Positions 26,019 to 34,474 of a stretch of DNA of 50,981 nt are shown here, in pieces. Numbering within the stretch: position 1 is the stretch's first letter; the number at the start of each line of letters is the position of its first letter. The translations under genes were made by a program, and so were the position numbers. A model generated the notes under the pieces. That model made no database searches. It saw nothing but the letters and a program-made list of their open reading frames with translations, and was not told where the DNA came from. This stretch comes from Amycolatopsis thailandensis (GTDB lineage: Bacteria; Actinomycetota; Actinomycetes; Mycobacteriales; Pseudonocardiaceae): contig NZ_NMQT01000093.1 of the NCBI RefSeq assembly GCF_002234405.1, positions 1-50,981 on the forward strand, in the 5' to 3' direction.

Positions 26019-26573
26019 CGCCGCGGTCTCGGCCGGGCTCAAACGCGTGTTGTCGATACGTAGGTGACCGTGCCGCTCGATCAGGTCCTGGGCATGGACC
26101 CGGCGGGTTTCGTCGGTGTTCATGACGTAGTCGCGGTCGAGTTCGAGAAGGTTGGCGTGCGAGAACTCGAGATCGCGTTTGCTGGGCTTGCGGTCGAGAC
26201 GCAGCTCGGTGGAATTGCGCTTGAGGCGCTCGTCGAGGTCCGAGTACAGCTCGACGAACCGCGTCCGCCCGCCGCGTGACCCCACGATGTCGACGTACGA
26301 GCCGATGAGCTCGGCGTCTTCGGGCAGCTCCAGCCCCCAGACGTAGGTGAAGACGAGCCCCGGCAGCTCCGCGTCCGCGGCCTCTTCGATGACCCGGCGG
26401 CGGAACTCGTTGACGAGCCTGCCGAATGGCGGCGAGCCGAACGGGAAGATGCCGAGCACCGGCTCGACGGCCATGTGGTTGTGGAAAAGCTTGAACCCCG
26501 TGAGTTTGCACAGCTCCTCGCCGACGGTCATCTTGCCGACGGCGGGCGGTCCGAAGATCACGACGAAGTCCAC
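25992..26573 (-). CDS. P-loop ATPase / kinase-like protein
   Basis: Predicted soluble nucleoside-triphosphate-binding protein of 193 aa. The Walker A motif GPPAVGKMT sits at residues 8-16. HNHMAVEP follows, and a mixed alpha/beta fold with a basic KPSKRDLE segment resembles shikimate-kinase/AAA-type small-molecule phosphotransferases. The phosphate acceptor is unknown. ATG at 26573 gives the P-loop close to the N-terminus as expected. Convergent with the TetR gene, overlapping 27 nt; divergent from the DUF1905 gene. Confidence 0.7.
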   Translation of the reverse strand: MDFVVIFGPPAVGKMTVGEELCKLTGFKLFHNHMAVEPVLGIFPFGSPPFGRLVNEFRRRVIEEAADAELPGLVFTYVWGLELPEDAELIGSYVDIVGSRGGRTRFVELYSDLDERLKRNSTELRLDRKPSKRDLEFSHANLLELDRDYVMNTDETRRVHAQDLIERHGHLRIDNTRLSPAETAALIQRRMPQ

Positions 26574-26631
26574 CCGGTCACGTTAGCCTCGCGCCGCTGA
26601 AACTGTCGGTGCCGTGTGCGAGGCTCCACCG

Positions 26632-26934
26632 ATGATCGTCGTGTTCGATGCCGAGCTCTGGGTCTGGGACGCCCGCCGTGGGGAGACCTGGACCTTCGTG
26701 AGCCTGCCCAAGGACGTCTCCGAGGAGATCCGGGAGATCACCGATGGCCCGCGCCGGGGGTTCGGGGCGGTCCGCGTCCAGGTCGGCATCGGTGGCAGCA
26801 AATGGAAGACGTCGATCTTCCCGGACTCGAAACGCGGCGCGTACGTGCTGCCGGTCAAGAAAGCGGTCCGCAAGGCCGAAGGGATCGAGGAAGGTGATGT
26901 GGCGAAGGTGACCGTCGAACTGATCGACCTCTGA
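26632..26934 (+). CDS. DUF1905 family protein
   Basis: Small beta-rich protein of 100 aa matching the DUF1905 family: FDAELWVWDARRGETWTFVSLP at the N-terminus, a central GFGAVRVQVGIGGSKWKTSIFP strand pair, and a C-terminal GIEEGDVAKVTVEL strand typical of the family barrel. No catalytic residues are known. ATG at 26632 is favoured because family members start just before the first strand; GTG at 26614 would add six residues. It ends 3 nt from the convergent ArsR gene. Confidence 0.8.
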   Translation: MIVVFDAELWVWDARRGETWTFVSLPKDVSEEIREITDGPRRGFGAVRVQVGIGGSKWKTSIFPDSKRGAYVLPVKKAVRKAEGIEEGDVAKVTVELIDL

Positions 26935-26937
26935 TCG

Positions 26938-27918
26938 TCAGAGCAGGCGCTCGCCGAGCGGGGTCGTGAGGTAGAGGACGTTGCGACCGGAGCGTTCCCG
27001 CGCGACCAGGCCGCTGTCCCGAAGAACCTTGAGGTGCTGGGAGACGGCGCTCGGCGTGACGCCGAGAGTACGGGCAAGGTCGGTCGTGGTGGCGGGGGAG
27101 GACAGCGCCGAGAGAAGGTCGGCCCTCGCCCTGCCCAGCAGCCGTACCGTGCCGGCCCCGGGTGATCGGGTTCCGGCCGTCCACAGGGCGCCGGTTCCCC
27201 GCGCCGGATAGCGGATCGTGGTCTGGGTCGAGGTGTTCTCCTTGACCAGGACATAAGGCGACCCGAGCACGACAGGCATCAGCACGAGGCCACCCGGCCC
27301 TCGCGTGATGACGCGATGCCGATCGCGCCAGCGCTCGCCGGCCAGGACCACCTGATCGTTGTGCCAGCGCAGGTCGGGATGCAGGTCCGCGAACAACCGC
27401 TCGGCGCCGCCCGCGGTCAGTGCCCGGGCGTGGTAGGCGACATCGGCCTCCAGCACCGCCCGGATCCGCGGCCAATGCGGCGCGACAAGGCGATCGTGGG
27501 CCTCGCGCAGTTCCTCGGCGACCTCCCGCAGACCGGACGCGGGGTCGTCGGCTAGAGCCGCGGCGGCGGGAGGAAGCGTTTCGCCGAAGACCCGGTCGAG
27601 GCACGCCCTCACCCGGTCTACAGGGGTTCGCCGCAGCGCGCTGAGGTCGTTTTCGAGGGAATCCCCCGAGTCTCGCGGGGCAGGGACGAGGAACTCCGGC
27701 CAGCCGAGCCTGCCGGTCACGAGCAACCGCCAAGTCCGCGAGAGGTCGAGTGGCTCGCGATCGAGTTCCTCGCGCGCCCACCGAAGCCAGGGCAGGTTGA
27801 CCGCGTTCCGATCGATCCCGGCGAGCTGCTGCAAGCAGGCCACGGTCTCGGACAGCGGCGAGATCGCGAACCGGGTCGCGGCCAGCTCGGCGACACCGAG
27901 TTCGATGGTCATCGGCAT
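26938..27918 (-). CDS. ArsR-type winged-helix regulator with large N-terminal domain
   Basis: Predicted regulator of 326 aa. The C-terminal 85 residues carry an ArsR-like winged helix (TTTDLARTLGVTPSAVSQHLKVLRDSGLV). The long N-terminal part (MTIELGVAELAATRFAISPL onward) is a DUF5937-type domain common in actinomycete ArsR proteins. No metal-binding Cys cluster is seen, so a metal sensor is unlikely. Start ATG at 27918 or 27912. Divergent from the MFS transporter gene, which it probably controls. Confidence 0.8.
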   Translation of the reverse strand: MPMTIELGVAELAATRFAISPLSETVACLQQLAGIDRNAVNLPWLRWAREELDREPLDLSRTWRLLVTGRLGWPEFLVPAPRDSGDSLENDLSALRRTPVDRVRACLDRVFGETLPPAAAALADDPASGLREVAEELREAHDRLVAPHWPRIRAVLEADVAYHARALTAGGAERLFADLHPDLRWHNDQVVLAGERWRDRHRVITRGPGGLVLMPVVLGSPYVLVKENTSTQTTIRYPARGTGALWTAGTRSPGAGTVRLLGRARADLLSALSSPATTTDLARTLGVTPSAVSQHLKVLRDSGLVARERSGRNVLYLTTPLGERLL

Positions 27919-27945
27919 CGTCCGAGTATGTAGCCCAGAGCTGAA

Positions 27946-27962
27946 TGGTGTCTCCGGAACAC
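27946..27962. promoter_or_regulatory. Possible ArsR operator between divergent genes
   Basis: GGTGT (27946-27950) and ACACC (27958-27962) form a short inverted repeat around CTCCGGA in the 66-bp spacer. The position suits control of both the ArsR and the MFS gene, but the repeat is short. Confidence 0.35.
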
Positions 27963-27984
27963 CGGACGTCGCCACGATCCGATC

Positions 27985-29172
27985 ATGACCGACCTGCCCA
28001 ACGCCTACCGACGACTGTGGCGGGCCACCGCGATCGACAGCCTCGGAAACGGCGTCTTCACCGCGGCGCTGCCGTTGCTGGCCGTGACGGTGAGCCGCGA
28101 CGCGCGGGACGTAGCTCTTGTGTCCGCCGCGACGTACCTCCCGTGGCTCCTACTGTCCCTCGTCGCGGGATCCGTCGTCGACAGGGCCGACCGAATCACC
28201 CTCATGTGGCGAACGCAGACGTTCCAAGCCCTGATCGTCGGGGTGCTCACCGCGCTCGTCGCGGCCGAACTCGTCAACGTAACGGCGCTCGTCGTGTTCG
28301 CGTTCGCTTTGGGGTCGTGCGACGTCTTCTACGACAACGCGGCGCAAACGGCGCTCCCGGACCTCGTCCCGAAAAGCCTGCTGCACCAGGCGAACGGCAG
28401 TCAGCAAGTGGCGTTGATCGTCGGCAGGCAGTTCCTGGGACCGCCTCTCGGGAGCCTGTTCTTCGCGCTCGCCTGGACGCTTCCGTTCGCCGTCGACGCC
28501 ACGTCGTTCATCGTCGCCGCAATCCTTCTGGCCGGGTTGCCGAGAAGGCGGCATGTACCCACTGAACGGGCGAAAGTTCGCGACGGACTCCGTTGGCTGA
28601 GGAAACACCGGCTGCTACGCACACTCGCTTTGCTGCTCGGCATCAACACGTTCTGCGGCCAGTTCGGGAACGCGACTCTCGTGCTGTTCGTGACCGACGT
28701 GCTGCATCTCCGGGCGGGGGTGTTCGGTCTGCTGCTCGCCGGGGCGGCGATCGGTGGCGTCGTGGGCGGGCTGGTAATCACCCGGCTGGTCGCCCGGCTC
28801 GGCGACCTCCGCGCGCTCCTCGTCTCGCTCGCCGTGAACGCCGTCGTCTTCGTCGGTATGGGGTTCAGCCCGAACGTCGCCCTGCTCGGCGGGCTCTTGG
28901 CGGTGAGCGGTTTCGTGACGACCATCTGGAACGTCGTCACCGTCAGCGTCCGGCAGCGGGAGGTGCCCGCGTCGTTGCTCGGCCGCGTCAACAGCGTGTA
29001 CCGGCTGCTCGGCTGGGGGCTGATGCCGCTCGGCGCGCTGACCGGAGGGCTGCTCGCGCACAGGTTCGGGCTTCGCGTTCCCTACCCTGTCGCGGGTGTC
29101 ATGCGGGGCCTCGCGCTCGTGGCCGCGCTTCCCATGCTGATCCCCGCGATGCGAGAAGCTACTCCTCGGTGA
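27985..29172 (+). CDS. MFS exporter (MFS_3 / EntS-like)
   Basis: Predicted twelve-segment transporter of 395 aa resembling the MFS_3 group (enterobactin exporter EntS and macrolide-efflux-like proteins). Seen: N-terminal DSLGNGVFTAALPLLAVTVS, loop motif GSVVDRADR, NGSQQVALIVGRQFLGPPLG in segments 4-5 and LLGRVNSVYRLLGWGLMPLG near segment 10. ATG at 27985. Likely regulated by the divergent ArsR protein; substrate unknown. The tail overlaps the convergent 73-aa gene by 14 nt. Confidence 0.83.
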   Translation: MTDLPNAYRRLWRATAIDSLGNGVFTAALPLLAVTVSRDARDVALVSAATYLPWLLLSLVAGSVVDRADRITLMWRTQTFQALIVGVLTALVAAELVNVTALVVFAFALGSCDVFYDNAAQTALPDLVPKSLLHQANGSQQVALIVGRQFLGPPLGSLFFALAWTLPFAVDATSFIVAAILLAGLPRRRHVPTERAKVRDGLRWLRKHRLLRTLALLLGINTFCGQFGNATLVLFVTDVLHLRAGVFGLLLAGAAIGGVVGGLVITRLVARLGDLRALLVSLAVNAVVFVGMGFSPNVALLGGLLAVSGFVTTIWNVVTVSVRQREVPASLLGRVNSVYRLLGWGLMPLGALTGGLLAHRFGLRVPYPVAGVMRGLALVAALPMLIPAMREATPR

Positions 29173-29380
29173 GCTCGGCCAGCTGATCGGCGGCGTCCTG
29201 GTTACCGCGTCCGGCCAGCCGCCGCAGCTCGTCCAGCGCACCCAGCTCGGTCGCCGTCTCGATCAGCTGGTCCGCCGCGTCACTGCTGCCGCCGTCGGCC
29301 AGCCGCCGGAGTTCGGCCAGGTCGCCGCGTTCGCCGGCGTCCTGGATCCGCTCGTCGATGGCGTCCTGCTCGTCGCTCAT
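29159..29380 (-). CDS. Small helical protein with internal duplication
   Basis: Unrecognised acidic protein of 73 aa. Residues 17-45 and 46-73 repeat one unit: RGDLAELRRLADGG then DAADQLIE, and LGALDELRRLAGRG then DAADQLAE. The pattern suggests two helical hairpins like a short tetratricopeptide/Sel1-type solenoid. ATG at 29380 is the only good start. It lies downstream of the mmpL gene (47 nt, same strand) and may be co-transcribed. Coding is supported by the duplication kept at protein level. Confidence 0.6.
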   Translation of the reverse strand: MSDEQDAIDERIQDAGERGDLAELRRLADGGSSDAADQLIETATELGALDELRRLAGRGNQDAADQLAELTEE

Positions 29381-29427
29381 GTCACCAGGCTACGGCCAGG
29401 GGCGCTCGTTCACCGTGATCGCCGCGT

Positions 29428-31458
29428 TCATTCCCGGCCGGTCTTCGCCAGCTTCGACGGCCACCAGATCTTCCGTCCGACGTCCACCGTCAGCGCCGGT
29501 ACCAGCAGCGAACGCACCAGCAACGTATCGAGCAGAACGCCGAACGCGACGATGAACGCCAGCTGAGCCAGGAAGAGGATGGGGAGGACGGCCAGCGCGG
29601 CGAAGGTCGCGGCGAGCACGACGCCCGCGGACGTAATCACGCCGCCGGTAACGCGCAGGCCGCGCAAGGTGCCGTCCCGGGTTCCGATCCTTCCCGCCTC
29701 TTCGCGAACCCGGGTCATCAGGAAGATGTTGTAGTCGATTCCCAGCGCTACGAGGAACACGAAGCCGAACAGCGGGACGACCGGGTCGGCGCCGGGGAAG
29801 TCGAAGACGTGGTTGAACACCAGCGCCGAGACCCCCATCGTCGCGGCGAACGACAGCACCACCGTGCCGATCAGCAGCAGCGGCGCGAGCAGCGATCGCA
29901 GCAGCAGGGCGAGCACGAGGAAGATCACCACCAGGACGATCGGGATGATCACCATACGGTCGTGCTCGGAGGTCTCCCTGGTGTCGAGCAGGGTCGCCGT
30001 CGGTCCGCCGACCTTGGTGCCGTCGACGGTGTGCACGGCTTCGCGGATCCGCTGGACCGTCGCGACGGCCGCGTCCGAGTCCGGGGGATCGGCCAGCACC
30101 GCGTCGATCTTCGCGAGCCCGCCCGCATCGGCTCTTTGACGGACGTCCGAGACGCCTTCGACGCGCGCCAGCACGGTCACCGCTTGAGCCTGGCCCGCCG
30201 GGGTGATGATCACCGTGGGCGAACCGGAGCCGCCGGGGAAGTAGCGGGAAAGGACTTCCTGTCCCGCCACGGAATCGACGGGGGTGAGGAAGACGTCGGA
30301 CTGCGCGGTGCCGGAAGCCTTGAGCTGCGGCAGGAACGCGCCGCCCGCGAGCAGGACGACGGTCGTGACGATCCAGACCGTGCGCGGCGCACGCGAGATC
30401 CAGCCCGAGACGCGGCCCCAGAGCCCGCCGGTTTCCTCCTTCGGCGGGGCCACCGCCGGTCGGAAGGGCCAGAAGGCGTTGCGCCCGCACAAGGCCAGGA
30501 CGGCGGGCAGGAACGTGATGGTCGTGAGGAACGCGGCGCCGATGCCGATCGCCGCCACCGGGCCGAGTCCCTTGTTGGAGTTCAGGTCGCTGAACAGCAG
30601 GCAGAGGACGCCGAGGATCACGGTCCCGGCCGAGGCCGCGATCGGTTCGATGGTCGAACGCCAGGCCGTGCGGAGCGCGGACCGGGCGTCGTCGGTCGTC
30701 CTGAGTTCTTCGCGATAGCGCGAGATCATCAGGAGCGCGTAGTCGGTCGCGGCGCCGAAGACGAGGATGAACAGGATTCCCTGACTCTGCCCGTTCAGCG
30801 CCAGCACGTCGTGGTCCGCGAGCAGGTATACCGCGAGACTCGCCGTTCCCAGCGCGAACACCGCCGACAACAGGACGAGCAGCGGGAGCAGCGGGCTCCG
30901 GTAGACGACGATCAGGATGAGGGCGACCACCGCGCCCGCGACCAGGAGCAGCAGCCCGTCGATCCCGCCGAACGCCTCCTTCAGGTCGGCGACCTGTGCG
31001 GCGGGGCCGGTCACGAGGACTTTCAGCCCGTCGGGGGTGTCGCGGGCGAGCGCGTCCCGCAGTGCCTCGACGCCGTCCCCGGGGTCGCTCGTGGCGTCCA
31101 GGAGCACGACGACCTGCGCGCCCGCGTTGCTCTGCGGTGCGGGGATGAGCCGCGTGCTCGACGTCCGGTCGGTGAGGAACCGTTTGTCGGCCTCGGTCAG
31201 GCCCGACGGCCGTTCGGCGACGACGATCGCCGGGATGACGGAAGAGCTGGAGAACTGCTTCTGGAGCTCGCCGACCTCGGTCGCCTCGGCCGAAGCGGGC
31301 AGGAAACTACTGCTGTCGTTCTCCGTGACCTGGCTCAGCTTGCCCGCGAACGGGCCGCTGAACCCGCCGAAGAGCAGCCAGGCGACCGCGACGAGGGCGG
31401 GGAGCAGCCACCGCAGACGTGACCGCGTGCGGGTGGGTCGTTCGACTTCCGAGATCAT
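29428..31458 (-). CDS. MmpL/RND-family transporter
   Basis: Predicted proton-driven exporter of 676 aa in the MMPL branch of the RND superfamily (relatives of ActII-3 and MmpL). It has the two-fold layout of one membrane segment, an extracytoplasmic domain and five segments, repeated. Conserved proton-relay motifs are present in both halves: GAATDYALLMISRYREE and LGIDYNIFLMTRVREE. Substrates of relatives are lipids, pigments or antibiotics. ATG at 31458. Divergent from a MarR gene with a clear operator between them, so probably drug- or metabolite-inducible. Confidence 0.88.
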   Translation of the reverse strand: MISEVERPTRTRSRLRWLLPALVAVAWLLFGGFSGPFAGKLSQVTENDSSSFLPASAEATEVGELQKQFSSSSVIPAIVVAERPSGLTEADKRFLTDRTSSTRLIPAPQSNAGAQVVVLLDATSDPGDGVEALRDALARDTPDGLKVLVTGPAAQVADLKEAFGGIDGLLLLVAGAVVALILIVVYRSPLLPLLVLLSAVFALGTASLAVYLLADHDVLALNGQSQGILFILVFGAATDYALLMISRYREELRTTDDARSALRTAWRSTIEPIAASAGTVILGVLCLLFSDLNSNKGLGPVAAIGIGAAFLTTITFLPAVLALCGRNAFWPFRPAVAPPKEETGGLWGRVSGWISRAPRTVWIVTTVVLLAGGAFLPQLKASGTAQSDVFLTPVDSVAGQEVLSRYFPGGSGSPTVIITPAGQAQAVTVLARVEGVSDVRQRADAGGLAKIDAVLADPPDSDAAVATVQRIREAVHTVDGTKVGGPTATLLDTRETSEHDRMVIIPIVLVVIFLVLALLLRSLLAPLLLIGTVVLSFAATMGVSALVFNHVFDFPGADPVVPLFGFVFLVALGIDYNIFLMTRVREEAGRIGTRDGTLRGLRVTGGVITSAGVVLAATFAALAVLPILFLAQLAFIVAFGVLLDTLLVRSLLVPALTVDVGRKIWWPSKLAKTGRE

Positions 31459-31499
31459 GGACGGATGGCTCCCGTGGCAGTGCTACTTCGACGAGTGAA

Positions 31500-31518
31500 T
31501 ATTTCGACCATCGAAATA
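31500..31518. promoter_or_regulatory. MarR operator: perfect inverted repeat
   Basis: TATTTCGA (31500-31507) and TCGAAATA (31511-31518) are exact reverse complements around CCA. It is centred in the 106-bp spacer between mmpL and marR, in otherwise GC-rich DNA, and has the size expected of a MarR site. It would control both genes. Confidence 0.8.
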
Positions 31519-31564
31519 GTAGAGTGGTCACCCGGACGGGGCAACAGGAGGGGAGGTTTCGGAC

Positions 31565-32047
31565 ATGCCGGAGGGCGCTGAAGAGGTCGAACAGGTCACG
31601 GACGACCTGCTGGTTCTCCTGCTGCGGCAGCTGACCGTCGAGTCGGACCGGTTCGCCGAGATGTTCGGCGAGGCGCACGGCCTGCACCGGACGGACCTCA
31701 ACGCGCTCGCGGTGATCATGGACGCGGCCAGGATGGGGACCCCGATGAGTCCGAGCATGCTCGCGAGCGCGCTGCACCTGAGCGCGTCGGCGACGACGTC
31801 GGTGCTGGACCGGTTGGAGCGGGCGGGGCACCTCTACCGGGACCGGAGCGCGACCGACCGGCGCAAGGTCGAACTGCGGATGCACGACCAGGCCCGCGAG
31901 ATCGGCGCCGAGTTCTTCCTGCCGCTCGGCCGGAGCTACGCCGCCGCGTGGCAGGACATGGGGGAGGAAGAGCGGCGGACGGTCGCCCGGTTCCTGCGGA
32001 GCAGTATCGCCGCGACCGTGGAGGTCCGCGGTCGACTGGCGCACTAA
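31565..32047 (+). CDS. MarR-family transcriptional regulator
   Basis: Predicted dimeric regulator of 160 aa with the MarR winged helix: LHRTDLNALAVIMDAARMG, MSPSMLASALHLSASATTSVLDRLE (helix-turn-helix, about residues 59-83) and the wing RDRSATDRRKVELRM. It is divergent from the mmpL transporter and presumably represses it, binding 31500-31518. Start ATG at 31565 with GGAGGGGAGG upstream. Confidence 0.88.
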   Translation: MPEGAEEVEQVTDDLLVLLLRQLTVESDRFAEMFGEAHGLHRTDLNALAVIMDAARMGTPMSPSMLASALHLSASATTSVLDRLERAGHLYRDRSATDRRKVELRMHDQAREIGAEFFLPLGRSYAAAWQDMGEEERRTVARFLRSSIAATVEVRGRLAH

Positions 32048-32095
32048 CGGGCCACTCGGACTGCGGGGCGCGCATTCCCCGGGAACACTCGGGGC

Positions 32096-33568
32096 ATGCG
32101 ATGTGTGGTGCTCGGGGCGACGGGTTATGTCGGCGGACGGCTGGTGCCGCAACTGCTCGACGCGGGTCACGAGGTCCGCGTGGTGGCGCGTTCCCCGGAG
32201 AAGGTCGCGGAGGAGCCGTGGCGCGACCGTGTCGAGGTCGAACGCGGTGACGTCACCGATCCGGCCTCGATCGAGACGGCGCTGACCGACTGTGAGGTCG
32301 TCTACTACCTCGTTCATTCCTTGGCGCGCAAAGACTTCGTCGAGGTCGACCGGGAGGCGGCGCGAACCGTCGCCGAGGCCGCGAAGACGGCGGGCGCGCG
32401 GCGGCTGGTGTACCTGGGCGGCATCGTGCCGGACGACGAGGACTTGTCGCCACACCTGGCGTCCCGTGCCGAAGTGGGCCGGGTCCTGCTGGACTCCGGG
32501 GTGCCCGCGCTCGTCCTGCAGGCCGCGGTGATCATCGGCTCGGGATCGGCGAGCTTCGAGATGCTGCGCTACCTGACCGAGCGGCTCCCGGCGATGGTCA
32601 CCCCGCGCTGGGTGCGCAACCGCATCCAGCCGATCGCCATCCGCGACGTGCTGCACTACCTCGTGCACGCCGCCGAGCTGCCGTCCGAAGTGAACGGTGC
32701 CTTCGACATCGGCGGCCCGGACGTGCTGACCTATGTGGACATGATGCGCCGTTACGCCGTCGTCGCCGGACTGCCGAGGCGGGCCGTCGTGCCGGTGCCG
32801 GTGCTGACCCCGTGGCTGTCCGCCCAATGGGTCAACCTGGTCACCCCCGTGCCGAAGTCGATCGCCGTACCGTTGATCGAATCGCTCGTGCACGAGGTGA
32901 TCTGCCACGACCACGCGATCGCCGAGCACATCCCCGACCCGGCCGAGGGCCTGACCCATTACGAACACGCCGTCGAACTGGCGCTGACCCGGATCAGGAA
33001 CGCCGACGTGCCGACCCGCTGGTCGGACGCGTCGACCGCGTCCGCGCCGTCGGATCCGCTGCCGAGCGACCCGGACTGGGCGGGAGGGACCGTCTACGAG
33101 GACAAACGCGAGCAGCGGACCGACGCCTCACCGGAAGCGCTGTGGGACGTCATCGAGTCCATCGGCGGGGAACACGGCTGGTATTCGTTCCCGCTCGCGT
33201 GGTCGGTCCGCGGCTGGGCCGACCGGCTCGTCGGCGGTGTCGGGCTGCGCCGCGGACGGCGGGATCCCCGGCGGCTTCATCTCGGCGAGGCGCTGGACTG
33301 GTGGCGCGTCGAATATCTCGACCGGCCGCGGATGTTGCGTTTGAGGGCGGAGATGAAGTTGCCCGGGCGCGCCTGGCTCGAACTCAGCGTCGAGTCCGAT
33401 GAGGACGGTGGGACCGTCTACCGGCAGCGGGCGGTGTTCGAGCCGCACGGCCTGGCCGGGCACGCGTACTGGAAGGGGATCGCGCCTTTCCACGGCGTCG
33501 TCTTCGGTGGCATGGTCCGCAACATCACCGGTGCGGCGCAAGGCGTCGTGAGTGGCAAGGCCGGTTAG
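32096..33568 (+). CDS. NAD(P)-binding SDR-type protein with C-terminal DUF2867 domain
   Basis: Predicted protein of 490 aa. Residues 1-about 300 are an atypical SDR/NmrA-like Rossmann domain: VVLGATGYVGGRLVPQLL nucleotide motif, YYLVHSLARKDF, and ARRLVYLGGIVPDD. Residues about 320-490 match DUF2867, a SRPBCC-like domain (YEDKREQRTDASPEALWDVIESIGG at its start). The fusion is common in actinomycetes; the reaction is unknown. The last seven residues and the stop codon fall inside a copy of an intergenic repeat (33545-33569), so the C-terminus may have been altered by repeat insertion. Confidence 0.85.
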   Translation: MRCVVLGATGYVGGRLVPQLLDAGHEVRVVARSPEKVAEEPWRDRVEVERGDVTDPASIETALTDCEVVYYLVHSLARKDFVEVDREAARTVAEAAKTAGARRLVYLGGIVPDDEDLSPHLASRAEVGRVLLDSGVPALVLQAAVIIGSGSASFEMLRYLTERLPAMVTPRWVRNRIQPIAIRDVLHYLVHAAELPSEVNGAFDIGGPDVLTYVDMMRRYAVVAGLPRRAVVPVPVLTPWLSAQWVNLVTPVPKSIAVPLIESLVHEVICHDHAIAEHIPDPAEGLTHYEHAVELALTRIRNADVPTRWSDASTASAPSDPLPSDPDWAGGTVYEDKREQRTDASPEALWDVIESIGGEHGWYSFPLAWSVRGWADRLVGGVGLRRGRRDPRRLHLGEALDWWRVEYLDRPRMLRLRAEMKLPGRAWLELSVESDEDGGTVYRQRAVFEPHGLAGHAYWKGIAPFHGVVFGGMVRNITGAAQGVVSGKAG

Positions 33569-33766
33569 AGCCGACCGTGTCTTTGGTGCCTGCTGGGTTC
33601 TGGCTGTGGCGGAGCGCGAGTCGGGTCCGTGAAGGCCTCCTTGCCTACCCTGAAGGTAGTGAAGGAGGCCTTCACGGACTTGCAAGCGGGCAGGAACGGC
33701 GGTGACCGTTCGGCCGGGGTGGTCGTGAGTGGCAAGGCCGGTTAGAACCGTCCTAGCCACTCACGA
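33545..33766. repeat. Duplicate GTCGTGAGTGGC repeats flanking a 55-bp palindrome
   Basis: A 25-nt sequence beginning GTCGTGAGTGGCAAGGCCGG is found at 33545-33569, spanning the SDR gene stop, and again at 33722-33746, where it forms a hairpin with GCCACTCACGA (33756-33766). Between them at 33625-33679 lies copy 3 of the GTCCGTGAAGG palindrome. This fills the 228-bp spacer before the two-component system. Confidence 0.85.
33625..33679. repeat. 55-bp palindrome, GTCCGTGAAGG family, copy 3
   Basis: Same outer arms as copies 1 and 2. The asymmetric centre (TTGCCTACCCTGAAGGTAG) is the reverse complement of copy 2 apart from two substitutions, so the element occurs in both orientations in this window. 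Confidence 0.88.
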
Positions 33767-33796
33767 GGCTGTCGGTCCGTGTGGGATTCTGACCGG

Positions 33797-34474
33797 ATGA
33801 GGATCTTGCTCGTTGAGGACGAGCGACGGCTGGCCGAATCGCTGCGGGCGGGTCTGAGCGCCGAGGGCTACGCCGTGGACGTCGCGCACAACGGCCGTGA
33901 CGCGCTCTGGTACGCGGCCGAGCATCCGTACTCCGCGATGATCCTCGACATCATGCTGCCCGGGATCAACGGCTACCGCGTCTGCCGGCGGTTGCGCGAA
34001 CGCGGCGACACCACCCCGATCCTCATGCTGACCGCGAAGGACGGCGAGGACGACGAGATCGAGGCGCTGGACACCGGCGCCGACGATTTCCTGCCGAAGC
34101 CGTTCTCCTACGGCGTCCTGCTCTCGCGGTTGCGGGCGCTGATCCGGCGCGGGGGAGCGACGCGCCCGGGCACACTGCGGCTCGGGGATCTCGAACTCGA
34201 CCAGGCGAGTCACACCTGCCGTCGCGGGGTCGCCGAGATCTCGTTGACCACCAAGGAGTTCGCGCTGCTCGCGTACCTCATGAAGCGGCAGGGCGAAGTG
34301 GTCACCAAGGCCGAACTGCTGGAGAACCTCTGGGACTTCGCGGCGTCGGCGACCGCGAACCTGGTCGAGGTCCACATGAGCGCGCTGCGGCGCAAGGTCG
34401 ACCTGCCGTTCGGGGCGGAGACGTTCCGGACGGTCCGCGGCGCCGGCTACCACGTGGTGGGCTCCGGTGCCTAA
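33797..34474 (+). CDS. OmpR-family response regulator
   Basis: Two-component response regulator of 225 aa. Receiver domain: acidic Glu7/Asp8 in LVEDER, phospho-acceptor Asp51 in LDIMLPG, Thr79 and Lys101 in LPKPFSY. The C-terminal winged-helix domain (TLRLGDLELDQASHTCRRG to TVRGAGYHVV) binds DNA. ATG at 33797 gives the standard N-terminus; the GTG at 33779 is too far upstream. It overlaps the kinase gene by 8 nt. Likely target is the acyltransferase promoter at 35862-35918 and possibly its own. Confidence 0.93.
   Translation: MRILLVEDERRLAESLRAGLSAEGYAVDVAHNGRDALWYAAEHPYSAMILDIMLPGINGYRVCRRLRERGDTTPILMLTAKDGEDDEIEALDTGADDFLPKPFSYGVLLSRLRALIRRGGATRPGTLRLGDLELDQASHTCRRGVAEISLTTKEFALLAYLMKRQGEVVTKAELLENLWDFAASATANLVEVHMSALRRKVDLPFGAETFRTVRGAGYHVVGSGA

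Noticed and set aside
29809..31422. A 537-codon open frame opposite the mmpL gene
   Set aside because: Low-complexity Arg/Asp/Gln/His composition and no motif; the opposite strand encodes a clear RND transporter.
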